From Sphingobacterium sp. lm-10 (GTDB lineage Bacteria; Bacteroidota; Bacteroidia; Sphingobacteriales; Sphingobacteriaceae): a stretch of 64,000 nucleotides of DNA. The stretch covers positions 1,488,001-1,552,000 of the forward strand of contig NZ_JAMJWC010000001.1 in NCBI RefSeq assembly GCF_023554555.1, read 5' to 3'. The notes below the pieces were generated by a model, which saw nothing but the letters and a program-made list of their open reading frames with translations, made no database searches and was not told the origin of the DNA. The position numbers and the translations under genes are program-made. Of this stretch, positions 38,596 through 46,997 are shown in pieces; the stretch's first letter is position 1, and every line of letters starts with the position of its first letter.

Positions 38596-38655
38596 ATGAT
38601 TTTATTCGTCTCATATCACGTACCTGTCCATCATCGCCATTGTGGCGATAGATAA
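38596..38655 (+). CDS. hisL: Histidine-operon leader peptide (19 aa)
   Basis: The ORF reads MILFVSYHVPVHHRHCGDR, with four His in 19 residues, three of them in a row interrupted by Arg (HHRH). The His codons form the left part of a hairpin, ATCGCCA-TTG-TGGCGAT (38633-38649), and a second pair, CACGTA / TACGTG (38617-38622 and 38670-38675), overlaps this region. The peptide lies about 85 bp upstream of hisG, behind a good promoter. This is the layout of His-attenuation, here without an obvious poly-T terminator. Confidence 0.7.
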   Translation: MILFVSYHVPVHHRHCGDR

Positions 38656-38740
38656 ATGTATGTGTTTCTACGTGAAGCATTCCATCCCATGGGTGTTCGA
38701 ATAATAATTAGTATCCTTCAACAAATAATTGATAAATATT

Positions 38741-39592
38741 TTGAAAAATCTAAAGATTGCTATCCAAAAATCGGGTAGACTGAATGAGAAATCAGTACAA
38801 TTGCTTAAAAATTGTGGCCTGGATTTCGAAAACTATAAGAGTTCTCTAATTACCATTGTTTCTAATTTTAACCTAGAAATCCTCTTTTTGCGAGACGATG
38901 ATATTCCTGATTATGTGGAGCAAGGTATTGCTGATTTGGGTATTGTAGGTGAAAATGTGATTGACGAGTCGCTGGCGAATGTGGATTACTTGCAACGATT
39001 GGGTTTTGGAAAGTGCACGCTAAAGTTGGCGGTACCTAAAGACGCCAACTACGACGATATCAAAGACTTGGATGGCAAATCTATCGCTACCTCTTACCCT
39101 AATATTCTTGGCAAGTTTTTAAAAGACAAGCAAATATCCGCAGAAATACATCCTATTTCTGGCTCTGTAGAGATTGCGCCAGGATTGGGCCTTAGTGAGG
39201 CCATCTGTGATATTGTGTCTACTGGCGGTACGTTGAAAAACAACGGATTGAAGCCTTTTGCTGATGTAAGTACTTCGGAAGCTATCTTGATTGGCCGGTC
39301 TGGATTGGCAGAAAATCCAATTCTGTGCGAACTCTTGCAACGCATCCAATCGGTGCTACGCGCCAAGGAAACAAAATATGTAGTCTTAAATGTAGAAAAA
39401 ACCAATTTACCGCAGATTACAGAGTTATTACAGGGGGTGAAATCACCGACAATTGTACCTTTAGCAGAAGAGGGTTGGGTAGCCGTGCATACAGTGATTC
39501 CTGAAGAAGATTTTTGGGGAAAAATCAACACGTTGAAGTCTGCCGGCGCACAGGGTATTGTGGTGATGCCTATTGAAAAAATCATCTTGTAA
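38741..39592 (+). CDS. hisG: ATP phosphoribosyltransferase, long form
   Basis: 283 residues from a TTG start giving MKNLKIAIQKSGRLNEKS, the usual family start; another TTG at 38729 adds four residues. Long-form HisG with catalytic core (LADLGIVGENVIDE, and SGSVEIAPGLGLSEAICDIVSTGGTLK around 145-170) and a C-terminal ACT-like regulatory domain (VKSPTIVPLAEEGWVAVHTVI), so it should need no HisZ and be inhibited by His. First enzyme of His synthesis, 2 bp ahead of hisD. Confidence 0.95.
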   Translation: MKNLKIAIQKSGRLNEKSVQLLKNCGLDFENYKSSLITIVSNFNLEILFLRDDDIPDYVEQGIADLGIVGENVIDESLANVDYLQRLGFGKCTLKLAVPKDANYDDIKDLDGKSIATSYPNILGKFLKDKQISAEIHPISGSVEIAPGLGLSEAICDIVSTGGTLKNNGLKPFADVSTSEAILIGRSGLAENPILCELLQRIQSVLRAKETKYVVLNVEKTNLPQITELLQGVKSPTIVPLAEEGWVAVHTVIPEEDFWGKINTLKSAGAQGIVVMPIEKIIL

Positions 39593-39594
39593 GC

Positions 39595-40893
39595 ATGTTA
39601 AGGACCTATCAATACGAACAGCTGTCGGCAGATGATATGGATCGTCTCACCTTGCGTAATACCGATCCCAACAATGAGATTCAGGGTACGGTGGAGCAGA
39701 TTATTGCACAAGTCGAGGCAGAAGGCGACGATGCGCTTCGACAGTTTGCATTGAAGTACGATCAGATTTCATTAGATGCCTTATATTTAGAAGAAGCAGA
39801 GATCGAAGCATTAGCTTCTACGATTTCGAGGCAACAACAACGGGCATTGGAGATTGCTTTTCAGAATATTTATAAATTTCATGCTACGCAGCTCAAGAAA
39901 GAACGTACGATCGAGACAATGCCCGGCGTGAGCTGCTGGCGTGAGATTCGTCCGATTGAGAAAGTAGGACTATACATTCCTGGTGGCTCTGCGGTACTCC
40001 CTTCTACACTACTGATGCTGGGTGTACCCGCTCGTATCGCTGGTTGCAAGGAAATTGTGGTGTGCTCCCCACCACAAAAAGACGGCAAGGTGAATGGCTT
40101 TATCGCGTACTGCCTAAAGTTGCTGCAAATCAAAAAAATCTACCTAATCGGTGGTGCGCAAGCCGTAGCTGCCATGGCTTTCGGAACGGAAAGCGTGCCG
40201 CGTGTAGATAAGATCTTTGGGCCGGGCAATCAATTTGTGACCAAGGCAAAATCCTTGATTCAAAGCCTTACCCAAGTGAGTATCGACATGCCTGCCGGCC
40301 CATCAGAAGTGTTAGTGATCGCGGACGAATCGGCAAATGCCGAGTATATTGCCGCTGATTTACTGGCACAAGCGGAGCATGGAGCGGATAGCCAAGCTGT
40401 GCTGGTATCCACAAAGTTGGAGCTTATCGAAAGGGTTAACCAAGCCTTGGAACAGCAACTTGCGGATCTTCCGCGCGCTGCTATTGCAAAAAAAGCCCTA
40501 GAAAATTCCTATGCAATCTGCGCCGACGATATCACAGCTGCTTTAGCATTTTCGAATAAATATGCACCGGAGCATCTTATCATTCAATCGGATCAATGGA
40601 AACGCATGGTTTCGGGTGTGCTGAATGCTGGATCGGTATTTTTAGGGCACCTTACGCCGGAAAGCGTGGGCGACTATGCTTCAGGCACCAATCACACACT
40701 GCCTACTTCGGGTTATGCGCGTTCCTATTCTGGAGTTTCTGTAGATTCTTTCGTCAAGAAAATCACGTTTCAGCAATTATCCTCTGATGGCTTACGCCAG
40801 ATCGGATCGACTGTTGAAACGCTGGCTGAACTGGAGGGACTGCAAGCGCATAAAAATGCGGTGAGTATCCGGTTAAAAGATCTGGAATCCTAA
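39595..40893 (+). CDS. hisD: Histidinol dehydrogenase
   Basis: 432 residues. Conserved elements: VGLYIPGGSAVLPSTLLM (about 122-139), GPGNQFVTKAKSL (about 208), SIDMPAGPSEVLVIAD (about 225-240), and the zinc-site AQAEHGADSQAVL (about 257-268, His) with PEHLIIQSDQW near 322. It oxidises histidinol to histidine in two NAD-dependent steps. It is the second and last gene of this transcript; a strong terminator follows and hisC/hisB are not adjacent. Confidence 0.96.
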   Translation: MLRTYQYEQLSADDMDRLTLRNTDPNNEIQGTVEQIIAQVEAEGDDALRQFALKYDQISLDALYLEEAEIEALASTISRQQQRALEIAFQNIYKFHATQLKKERTIETMPGVSCWREIRPIEKVGLYIPGGSAVLPSTLLMLGVPARIAGCKEIVVCSPPQKDGKVNGFIAYCLKLLQIKKIYLIGGAQAVAAMAFGTESVPRVDKIFGPGNQFVTKAKSLIQSLTQVSIDMPAGPSEVLVIADESANAEYIAADLLAQAEHGADSQAVLVSTKLELIERVNQALEQQLADLPRAAIAKKALENSYAICADDITAALAFSNKYAPEHLIIQSDQWKRMVSGVLNAGSVFLGHLTPESVGDYASGTNHTLPTSGYARSYSGVSVDSFVKKITFQQLSSDGLRQIGSTVETLAELEGLQAHKNAVSIRLKDLES

Positions 40894-40911
40894 GTATTGC
40901 TTGTCAGACAT

Positions 40912-40951
40912 AAAAAACGCCCTTTGCGATGAATAGCAAAGGGCGTTTTTT
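40912..40951. terminator. Bidirectional terminator after hisD and mnmA
   Basis: A 16-bp perfect stem AAAAAACGCCCTTTGC / GCAAAGGGCGTTTTTT with an 8-base loop. T runs on both strands serve the convergent genes. Confidence 0.92.
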
Positions 40952-41009
40952 ATTTAATGAAGCCAAGAGGTGCCAGATTTATTTCAAACACCTATGCCGC
41001 TAAATTATT

Positions 41010-42101
41010 TTATTTCATTAAGAAACCACCACCCAACAAATCGTCGCCTTCATAGAAAACGGCAGACTGACCAGGCGCAATCCCTTTCACATTATGCATA
41101 AAATCTACCTGCATCATGCTTCCTTGTTGTGTAAGCGTAGAAAGCATGCCTGCATCTTTATACCGAATCTTAGTTACCGCTTCCATTGGCTGATCAAATG
41201 AAGCGTATTTTACCAGATTGATATCTTTCACGAAGGCTTGCGATTTCTCTAACTCGTGTTCTTCCCCTAACACCACAGAATTACTTTCTGGCAAGATCTC
41301 CAAGACAAACATGGGTTTACCCAGCGCAATACCTAATCCTTTTCGTTGTCCGATCGTGAAATAAGGGTATCCTATGTGCTGACCCACGACCGTACCATCT
41401 GCCAACAGAAAGTTTCCAGGACCAATTTCCTGATCCAGCGTAGGCTTTTTGTGTCGCAAGAAAGCGCGATAATCATTCTCCGGTACAAAGCAAATCTCAT
41501 AGCTTTCCGATTTAGAAGCCAATTCCTTTTGCCCCATATCCAAAGCCATTTGCCGAATTTCTGCTTTGGTAAAGCTGCCTAATGGGAATTGCGTACGGGC
41601 TAAGTTTTCTTGCGTAACACCCCAAAGTACATAGGACTGATCTTTGTTCTCGTCGCGTCCTTTAGAAATCACATAGCGGTTATTATCGTGCAATCGGATA
41701 TTAGCATAGTGCCCAGTAGCGATAAATTCGCAATCCAACATATTGGCGCGCTTCATCAACGCTTCCCATTTAATGTGTGTATTACACAATACGCAAGGGT
41801 TCGGCGTGCGGCCAGCGATGTATTCATCGACAAAATTATCGATCACAAAATCACCAAACTCACCTCTGATATCCAATATATAATGTGGAAAGCCGTAACT
41901 AACCGCCAGAGATCGCGCATCGTTGATACTATCCAAACTACAGCACCCTGTTTCCTTGGACGAACCGCCAGAAGCAGCATAGTCCCAGGTTTTCATGGTG
42001 ATCCCGATTACCTCATATCCTTGTTCATGGAGCATCACCGCAGCGACGGAACTATCTACTCCGCCACTCATCGCTACCAATACTCTTCCTCTTTTACTCA
42101 T
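41010..42101 (-). CDS. mnmA: tRNA-specific 2-thiouridylase
   Basis: 363 residues. PP-loop MSGGVDSSVAAVML at 13-26, the HUP-fold ATP site, catalytic Cys in TPNPCVLCN (about 103) and second Cys in ESYEICFVPEN (about 205), then the barrel domain including YPYFTIGQRKGLGIA. It thiolates U34 of Lys, Glu and Gln tRNAs in the cytoplasm. The gene precedes tRNA-Phe on the opposite strand. Full length and standard. Confidence 0.96.
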   Translation of the reverse strand: MSKRGRVLVAMSGGVDSSVAAVMLHEQGYEVIGITMKTWDYAASGGSSKETGCCSLDSINDARSLAVSYGFPHYILDIRGEFGDFVIDNFVDEYIAGRTPNPCVLCNTHIKWEALMKRANMLDCEFIATGHYANIRLHDNNRYVISKGRDENKDQSYVLWGVTQENLARTQFPLGSFTKAEIRQMALDMGQKELASKSESYEICFVPENDYRAFLRHKKPTLDQEIGPGNFLLADGTVVGQHIGYPYFTIGQRKGLGIALGKPMFVLEILPESNSVVLGEEHELEKSQAFVKDINLVKYASFDQPMEAVTKIRYKDAGMLSTLTQQGSMMQVDFMHNVKGIAPGQSAVFYEGDDLLGGGFLMK

Positions 42102-42247
42102 AGCATTTCAATGGAGGCACAAAGATACCCTTAATAATCTTTCCGGATGTTTATTTGTTGTCAAAAATTATCTACATACAAATCAGGCATTTGCTTCACG
42201 ACAGGGAAATATTTACCCGAAATGTTTCAATTTCAGAAAAAAGAACC

Positions 42248-42255
42248 TACATTTG
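42248..42255 (+). promoter_or_regulatory. -7 promoter element of tRNA-Phe copy 1
   Basis: TACATTTG lies 35 bases before the mature tRNA. A TTT at 42225-42227 sits at the -33 spacing. Confidence 0.5.
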
Positions 42256-42290
42256 CATCGCAACAAATCTCTAAAAGATGCGTAGCAAGA

Positions 42291-42363
42291 GGTGCCATAG
42301 CTCAGTTGGTAGAGCAAAGGACTGAAAATCCTTGTGTCGCTGGTTCGAATCCAGCTGGCACCA
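42291..42363 (+). tRNA. tRNA-Phe (GAA), copy 1
   Basis: Acceptor stem GGTGCCA / TGGCACC, anticodon stem AAGGA / TCCTT around CTGAAAA, anticodon GAA. Discriminator A, no CCA encoded. Only one base differs from the copy at 44676 (T instead of C in the D loop). Confidence 0.96.
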
Positions 42364-42679
42364 CAAAAATTTTCCCTTCTTATTTTTTTCACGTATTTTT
42401 TTTAAAAATTATTTGATAATTTTCGCTGAAGAGATTTTTGCGACCATTGATTCTTCTCGCATATTTATCGCTATTTTCCTTAGAAGATGTCTTCAGCGAT
42501 TGTCATAGCTTTAAATTCCACGTCATTGCAAACCCAAGGTACGAGGGTGCGGCAATCTAAAAAAAGCGACAAAAAAATGCAATACTACTAGATCGCGTCG
42601 TCATGCTTCCTCGCGAAGACGACAGAAAAGGAAAGTTCGTTTTGCGGATATCTTTTTACTACGAATAGTGGATATATTG
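42364..42679. other. Gene-free stretch between tRNA-Phe and the GNAT gene
   Basis: I see no gene here. T-rich runs directly after the tRNA (42366-42410) may act as a weak terminator. Confidence 0.4.
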
Positions 42680-43240
42680 TCACTTCACCATCAAAGTCAT
42701 GGTAAGGCAATCGGAATAGCGACCGTCTTTTTTGAAGAATCCCTTTATCAAGCCAGCATCTACAAATCCCATTTTGCGATAGAGTGCCAATGCCAACTCG
42801 TTTTCTGAATATAATTGTAGCCATAGTAATTCCAAAACTGGAGATTGCTGTGCCCAATCGATAACAGCACGAATTAACGCAGTACCTAAACCACTGTTGC
42901 GCCACCCTCCAATCATACCCATTCCGATCATAGCGCTATGCGCCATCACTTTTCGAGAGCTGCCGGTTAACTCGATATTGCCAATGATTTGATCTTCATA
43001 TACGGCGACTAACTGCAATGAATTTTCTTTTTCTATAAAACTACTAATCCATTCTTCCGCTTGTGATATGGTCATCGTAAGCTCTTGTTCCATTTTGGGA
43101 ATAAAACTGCTCTGTGGAAGATAGCTGCGAATAGTTTGCAAAAGATGTGCTGCATCCGCTAATTCGGTTTTACGAATGGCAACTTGCTTACCATTCTTCA
43201 ACACCACATGTATTTCTTTAAATTTATAATTCCCGTCCAC
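42680..43240 (-). CDS. GNAT-family N-acetyltransferase
   Basis: 186 residues. Conserved acetyl-CoA loop GGWRNSGLGTALIRAVIDWAQ (about 110-130), preceded by the strand IIGNIELTG, and ending with SENELALALYRKMGFVDAGLIKGFFK. The RimJ/RimL-like pattern suggests acetylation of an amine on a protein or small molecule, not further defined. It is followed (on its strand) by no gene; the second GNAT gene lies 71 bp upstream in the same direction. Confidence 0.9.
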   Translation of the reverse strand: MDGNYKFKEIHVVLKNGKQVAIRKTELADAAHLLQTIRSYLPQSSFIPKMEQELTMTISQAEEWISSFIEKENSLQLVAVYEDQIIGNIELTGSSRKVMAHSAMIGMGMIGGWRNSGLGTALIRAVIDWAQQSPVLELLWLQLYSENELALALYRKMGFVDAGLIKGFFKKDGRYSDCLTMTLMVK

Positions 43241-43311
43241 AATGCGTTTAAAATCTTCTCACTTACCTTCTTGTACCGTTTTGACGAAGTATATGATTGT
43301 CAAATAAGTGA

Positions 43312-43773
43312 TCATACTGTCAAAGCGATGCTGTAATCGTAAAATGCCGTATCAATGCCCTGCTTCTCAAATCCAACCTGCTCGTACAATCGCTGCGCAG
43401 TCAGATTGTCTACTGCTGTAGAAAGGTATAAGCGTGTAGCACCATCCTGTCTGGCAAACGCCATCGCTTCATGAATAAGCTTTTCGCCGATGCCCTGCTT
43501 GCGATAGTTCGGATCGACAAATAGATCGTTCAGTATCCAATTTTTAGTAACACGCATGGAGGAGAACTTAGGATACAACTGTGTAAATCCCATAGCTGCA
43601 CCCGAAGTGGAATCCGTAGCCAAAAAGATCACAGATTCATTATTTTCCAACCGTTGGCGTATAAATATTTTCGCCAATTCTTTATCCGATTTTTGTTGGT
43701 AGAATATGCGATAATCATTAAATAAATCCACCACTGATTCGTACTGTGATTTATCTATTCTTGCTATTTTCAT
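43312..43773 (-). CDS. GNAT-family N-acetyltransferase
   Basis: 153 residues, single GNAT domain. The CoA loop is LFVDPNYRKQGIGEKLIHEAMAFAR (about 82-106), preceded by AAMGFTQLYPKFSS, with the C-terminal NLTAQRLYEQVGFEK. Substrate unknown. It forms, with the second GNAT gene and the DinB-like gene, a short minus-strand group between the two tRNA-Phe genes. Confidence 0.92.
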   Translation of the reverse strand: MKIARIDKSQYESVVDLFNDYRIFYQQKSDKELAKIFIRQRLENNESVIFLATDSTSGAAMGFTQLYPKFSSMRVTKNWILNDLFVDPNYRKQGIGEKLIHEAMAFARQDGATRLYLSTAVDNLTAQRLYEQVGFEKQGIDTAFYDYSIALTV

Positions 43774-43826
43774 GTATCTAAAAGCTATGGTAGTGTTAAA
43801 ATAGTATTTGGCATTTGGATGTTATA

Positions 43827-44366
43827 TCACTTTGTGCCTGACTTTGGTTTTGAAAATAGGTTAGCGTTGTATGCATCTGATCTTCCTTTTGGAATAGATA
43901 GGGATCGCCACTTATTGTTGCATAGCATTTTCCCGATGAATACGATCTGTCCAATATGATATGGATAATGCGCCAACTGTCTATTAATTGCCTCCATAAC
44001 GGAATGCGCTTCATTTCTAATAAAAACTTCTCTATTAAGGTCCGAATCTTTCAAGGAGTCTAGGGCATGAAACAAACAATTCCAACCCTTCTCCCAGTTC
44101 TCTAACAAAGTCGTTCTAGCTAACAATCGAGTGTCAAATTCTGCATCTCTATTTCTCCAACGCTTTTCACCATCAGTCGTTAGAAAATCTGTGAATCTGG
44201 ACATCATATTGCCACTCATATGCATTACTATAATTGCGATGCTATTGCTTTCTTCATGATACTTCTCGAAAAGTTGGTCATCCGCGAGCTGGTCAAACGT
44301 AGCGTCGCCCAATCCTTTGTAATACGCAAACTGCCCCTTAACACTTTTCAAATAATTCGTTGTCAT
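43827..44366 (-). CDS. DinB/DUF1572-like helical protein
   Basis: 179 residues, all helical, with the DinB/YfiT-like metal positions: His in IVMHMSGNMMSRF (about residue 49), and His pair in RQLAHYPYHIGQIVFIGKML (about 132-148). Members of this superfamily bind a divalent metal and some transfer thiols; the DUF1572 branch is uncharacterised. It lies upstream of the two acetyltransferases in the same direction. Confidence 0.83.
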   Translation of the reverse strand: MTTNYLKSVKGQFAYYKGLGDATFDQLADDQLFEKYHEESNSIAIIVMHMSGNMMSRFTDFLTTDGEKRWRNRDAEFDTRLLARTTLLENWEKGWNCLFHALDSLKDSDLNREVFIRNEAHSVMEAINRQLAHYPYHIGQIVFIGKMLCNNKWRSLSIPKGRSDAYNANLFSKPKSGTK

Positions 44367-44574
44367 CTTCCTTAATTACGTTTATATAAATAAATAGGGA
44401 ATTGCGCCATTTCGAGCAGCAAAGATCAATCACGTTCGTTTCAGCAATTTAGTGAAATTCTTTAAAATTTCAATCTATACACAGATAGAGGTGATTTTTA
44501 TCATCGGCAATTGCACAAAACCAAATTTATTGTGGTGATTTGATGCCTCTTACGAATAATTATTCCGGAAGCAT
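44367..44574. other. Gene-free stretch before the tRNA-Phe/Val operon
   Basis: No ORF is supported. It is AT-rich and ends at the tRNA promoter; I see no hairpin. Confidence 0.4.
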
Positions 44575-44604
44575 TTGCAATTTATCTGCACTTTTATACC
44601 TTTG
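44575..44604 (+). promoter_or_regulatory. Promoter of the tRNA-Phe/tRNA-Val operon
   Basis: TTG (44575-44577), 19 bases, TACCTTTG (44597-44604), with the first tRNA starting 72 bases later. Confidence 0.65.
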
Positions 44605-44675
44605 TAACGTTATCAGCAATAACCGCTGTACAACACCCTAAATCTGAAAGTAACAGATATAAAATAAAAACTTAA

Positions 44676-44748
44676 GGTGCCATAGCTCAGTCGGTAGAGC
44701 AAAGGACTGAAAATCCTTGTGTCGCTGGTTCGAATCCAGCTGGCACCA
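44676..44748 (+). tRNA. tRNA-Phe (GAA), copy 2
   Basis: Same stems and anticodon as copy 1, differing at one D-loop base. It is cotranscribed with tRNA-Val 44 bases downstream. Confidence 0.96.
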
Positions 44749-44792
44749 CCTCTTAAAAGTCGATCTTAGATCATCACAATTAAAACATTTTC

Positions 44793-44867
44793 GGGAAATT
44801 AGCTCAGCTGGTTTAGAGCACTACCTCGACAAGGTAGGGGTCATTGGTTCGAACCCAATATTTCCCA
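44793..44867 (+). tRNA. tRNA-Val (GAC)
   Basis: Acceptor stem GGGAAAT / ATTTCCC, anticodon stem CTACC / GGTAG with loop TCGACAA, anticodon GAC. The D loop is one base longer than usual. Discriminator A, no CCA encoded. Confidence 0.95.
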
Positions 44868-44890
44868 CGGAACAACTTCCCAAGTTTTCA

Positions 44891-44926
44891 AAAGCAACTT
44901 ACTTAAATGACTAAGTTGCTTTTTTT
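44891..44926 (+). terminator. Terminator of the tRNA operon
   Basis: The 11-bp stem AAAGCAACTTA / TAAGTTGCTTT is followed by more T. Confidence 0.85.
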
Positions 44927-44958
44927 GTACTTTACACTGCAAGAAATAGAATACTTGA

Positions 44959-45159
44959 TTACCTCCCCCTTTCCTGCTTAAATCGGATATACATAATTAC
45001 CAAAAAGAACGCCCCTACAATACTGGTTAATAATTTCACAAAAGCGCCAAGTTTTACATCTGTAGATTCGTTGGATCCGAGAAAAAGGTAAATGCTAAAT
45101 ATTGAAATTGCAACGACAGCAATGATCACGACTTGACGAAAGAGCGGGTGTTTACTCAT
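44959..45159 (-). CDS. Small two-helix membrane protein (66 aa)
   Basis: Starts at MSKHPLFRQVVIIAVVAIS (45159); the longer frame upstream is not needed. Two membrane helices (about 9-28 and 39-58), the second preceded by a Lys/Asp loop (NESTDVKLG), and a basic C-terminus. No family is recognised. It follows the 69-residue ORF in the same direction. Confidence 0.55.
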   Translation of the reverse strand: MSKHPLFRQVVIIAVVAISIFSIYLFLGSNESTDVKLGAFVKLLTSIVGAFFLVIMYIRFKQERGR

Positions 45160-45203
45160 AAAATTGCTACTACGATTAATAATTCCCCAAATATAAATGC
45201 CTC

Positions 45204-45413
45204 CTACACATATTCCCTTACCAAATATCCTATCCAAAAAGCATCATTTGGTTCCATTGGTTTACCATCCTTACGTGTAAATTGTATGAAGCTATTTTTC
45301 ATTCCTAAATCATACTCGATGTCACACAAAAGCTTGATTCCTTTCCCCTGTATACTTTCGTCCAGACATTCTAGTGTTGCTAAAATTATAAAATCTTGTG
45401 CTGTTATCCTCAT
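45204..45413 (-). CDS. Hypothetical small soluble protein (69 aa)
   Basis: A small protein beginning MRITAQDFIILATLECLDESIQGK, with AGGA placed 9 bases before the ATG, so the start is convincing. It has a hydrophobic helix at residues 6-16 and an acidic middle. No family is recognised. It is probably cotranscribed with the two-helix membrane protein. Confidence 0.5.
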   Translation of the reverse strand: MRITAQDFIILATLECLDESIQGKGIKLLCDIEYDLGMKNSFIQFTRKDGKPMEPNDAFWIGYLVREYV

Positions 45414-45658
45414 AACGCAAATTCCTAATTATTAACATCGATAATTTACGGTTTAACCTACATATTAAAGTTTAATTCCTCGTAACTTACCCATGTCAAA
45501 AGCTCATATTTATCCACCACCTAAGCGCTCAAATAACCATTCGTTACTAGTGGGTAACAAAATATTAAGAATTTCGGGGTTTGCCACTTTAGCAGGTGCA
45601 TTTATATTCGTGCCATCTTTCAATTGTAGACTGGAGTTTAAATTTCTCATAACAAGAA

Positions 45659-45691
45659 GAAAGCCTGTTACTAAAATCGTAACAGGCTTTC
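45659..45691. terminator. Hairpin terminator between convergent units
   Basis: A 13-bp perfect stem GAAAGCCTGTTAC / GTAACAGGCTTTC. Plus-strand tail CTTTTC, so termination is possible from either side; on the minus strand it follows the DUF4136-like lipoprotein gene. Confidence 0.7.
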
Positions 45692-45735
45692 TTTTCGATC
45701 TAATAGCATAGATTCGAACAGCAAAAGGCCTGTTG

Positions 45736-46386
45736 CTATCTATTAGCTAATAGACCATCTTGTTTCAGCTTTTTTGACATCGAAGATTTATAGGCTTCTA
45801 AAAATGAATCCAACTCGGAAGGATTTACCGTTTCAGACTGCGCAGACCAAACTAAGTTACCAGATTTGGCATCATATACATTCGTCTCAATGTAATATGT
45901 TTTGTCTGTCGTGTAGTATCCCGGTTGATACAAGTTACCATGCCAGTTTCCCCAATAACCACCGAATGTATTGTAATAACCAAACCGATTCATGGGTTGA
46001 TACATACCTCCCGAAGGCACGTACCGTTCTTCGGAGGTTTGATCAATTAACGCGACCGTCATGATGGCATCACTTCCAGATTCCTGAATTTTCTGTAGCA
46101 CCACGTTAGTCATTTCCAACTCCTTACTTTCGAAGTCAGGAGGTAAGACCTCAAGACTTTGAATAGATCCTATACCATTATCTGTCAGCCAACCGGCCAA
46201 CTGCCGTTCTACCGTTTGCCGAACCGGCACATCGGAAGTTAGTGCTGCTACAAACACTTTTTCATATTGTCTCAGATTAGCATCTGGCGCTTTCCAAGTG
46301 CCGGTGATATTGTTAGTAGTTCCGCAACTGATTAGCATGGTCATCAATGTAAACAGACCAAAACTCCAAACCGCATTAGTTTTCAT
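45736..46386 (-). CDS. DUF4136-like lipoprotein
   Basis: 216 residues. Signal peptide with lipobox LISC (Cys21). The mature protein resembles DUF4136-type envelope lipoproteins: KVFVAALTSDVPVRQTVERQLAGWLTDNG, DAIMTVALIDQT, and the late strand YYIETNVYDAKSGNLVWSAQSETVNPS. A Tyr/Gly-rich loop (about 120-160) is unusual. Function unknown; probably outer-membrane anchored. Confidence 0.82.
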   Translation of the reverse strand: MKTNAVWSFGLFTLMTMLISCGTTNNITGTWKAPDANLRQYEKVFVAALTSDVPVRQTVERQLAGWLTDNGIGSIQSLEVLPPDFESKELEMTNVVLQKIQESGSDAIMTVALIDQTSEERYVPSGGMYQPMNRFGYYNTFGGYWGNWHGNLYQPGYYTTDKTYYIETNVYDAKSGNLVWSAQSETVNPSELDSFLEAYKSSMSKKLKQDGLLANR

Positions 46387-46671
46387 GATTTCTTAAATAA
46401 AAATTAACAGTCAATTAAATACCTTTACTTTATTGAACAGCAGAGAAAATAGATTGTTTTCTAGCTGGTCAATATTATTACCTGTATGCAGGGTCGGATA
46501 AAACTTTAAACGAACTATCCTGTTTATTAAACAATACATACCTAAACTATTTATATCATGGTAAATACTCAGATCTTACAACAATCGTCCGAAAACCCGA
46601 TCATGCTTTGCGCAATTCTTTCGTATATCAACCCTTTACATCACCCTACACCTGAGGGCACAATATGGTCA

Positions 46672-46905
46672 ATGAGCCATAATCGACCAATTAATTACCG
46701 GTCGGAAGTAGAGCCAACCGAAGATCAGCGCATTCGGGATGACAAGGGCGTTGAAAAAGGACAGAAGGAAGGTAAATCAGAAGTAGACAAGCCAGAGAAG
46801 GAAGATGAGAATATCGATGTGCCTAACACAGAAGAAGGTGAGCCAGAAGATTTACCAGATACAGAGGATCCGAATAAAGCGAAGGACGACGTTAAGGACA
46901 TTTAA
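46672..46905 (+). CDS. Small acidic, disordered protein (77 aa)
   Basis: Begins MSHNRPINYRSEVEPTED and continues as an acidic, Lys/Glu-rich, low-complexity tail (KPEKEDENIDVPNTEEGEPED...). It looks intrinsically disordered. An in-frame ATG at 46558 would add 38 residues with a less natural composition. No family is recognised. It ends shortly before a strong hairpin. Confidence 0.5.
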   Translation: MSHNRPINYRSEVEPTEDQRIRDDKGVEKGQKEGKSEVDKPEKEDENIDVPNTEEGEPEDLPDTEDPNKAKDDVKDI

Positions 46906-46924
46906 ACTACTCCTCTCCAATATA

Positions 46925-46968
46925 CATAATAAGAAAAGGGAACGTAAACGTTCCCTTTTCTTATTATG
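46925..46968. terminator. Bidirectional terminator before hpf
   Basis: A 20-bp perfect inverted repeat, CATAATAAGAAAAGGGAACG and its complement, with a 4-base loop; T runs in both directions. Confidence 0.92.
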
Positions 46969-46997
46969 ATTGTACGCATCACTGCGTTATCTAATTC

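Noticed and set aside
45493..45711. 72-residue plus-strand ORF
   Set aside because: A perfect terminator hairpin (45659-45691) lies inside its last codons, and I see no ribosome site.
46558..46671. Longer N-terminus for the acidic small protein
   Set aside because: The extra 38 residues have a different composition, so the ATG at 46672 was preferred, though the choice is uncertain.
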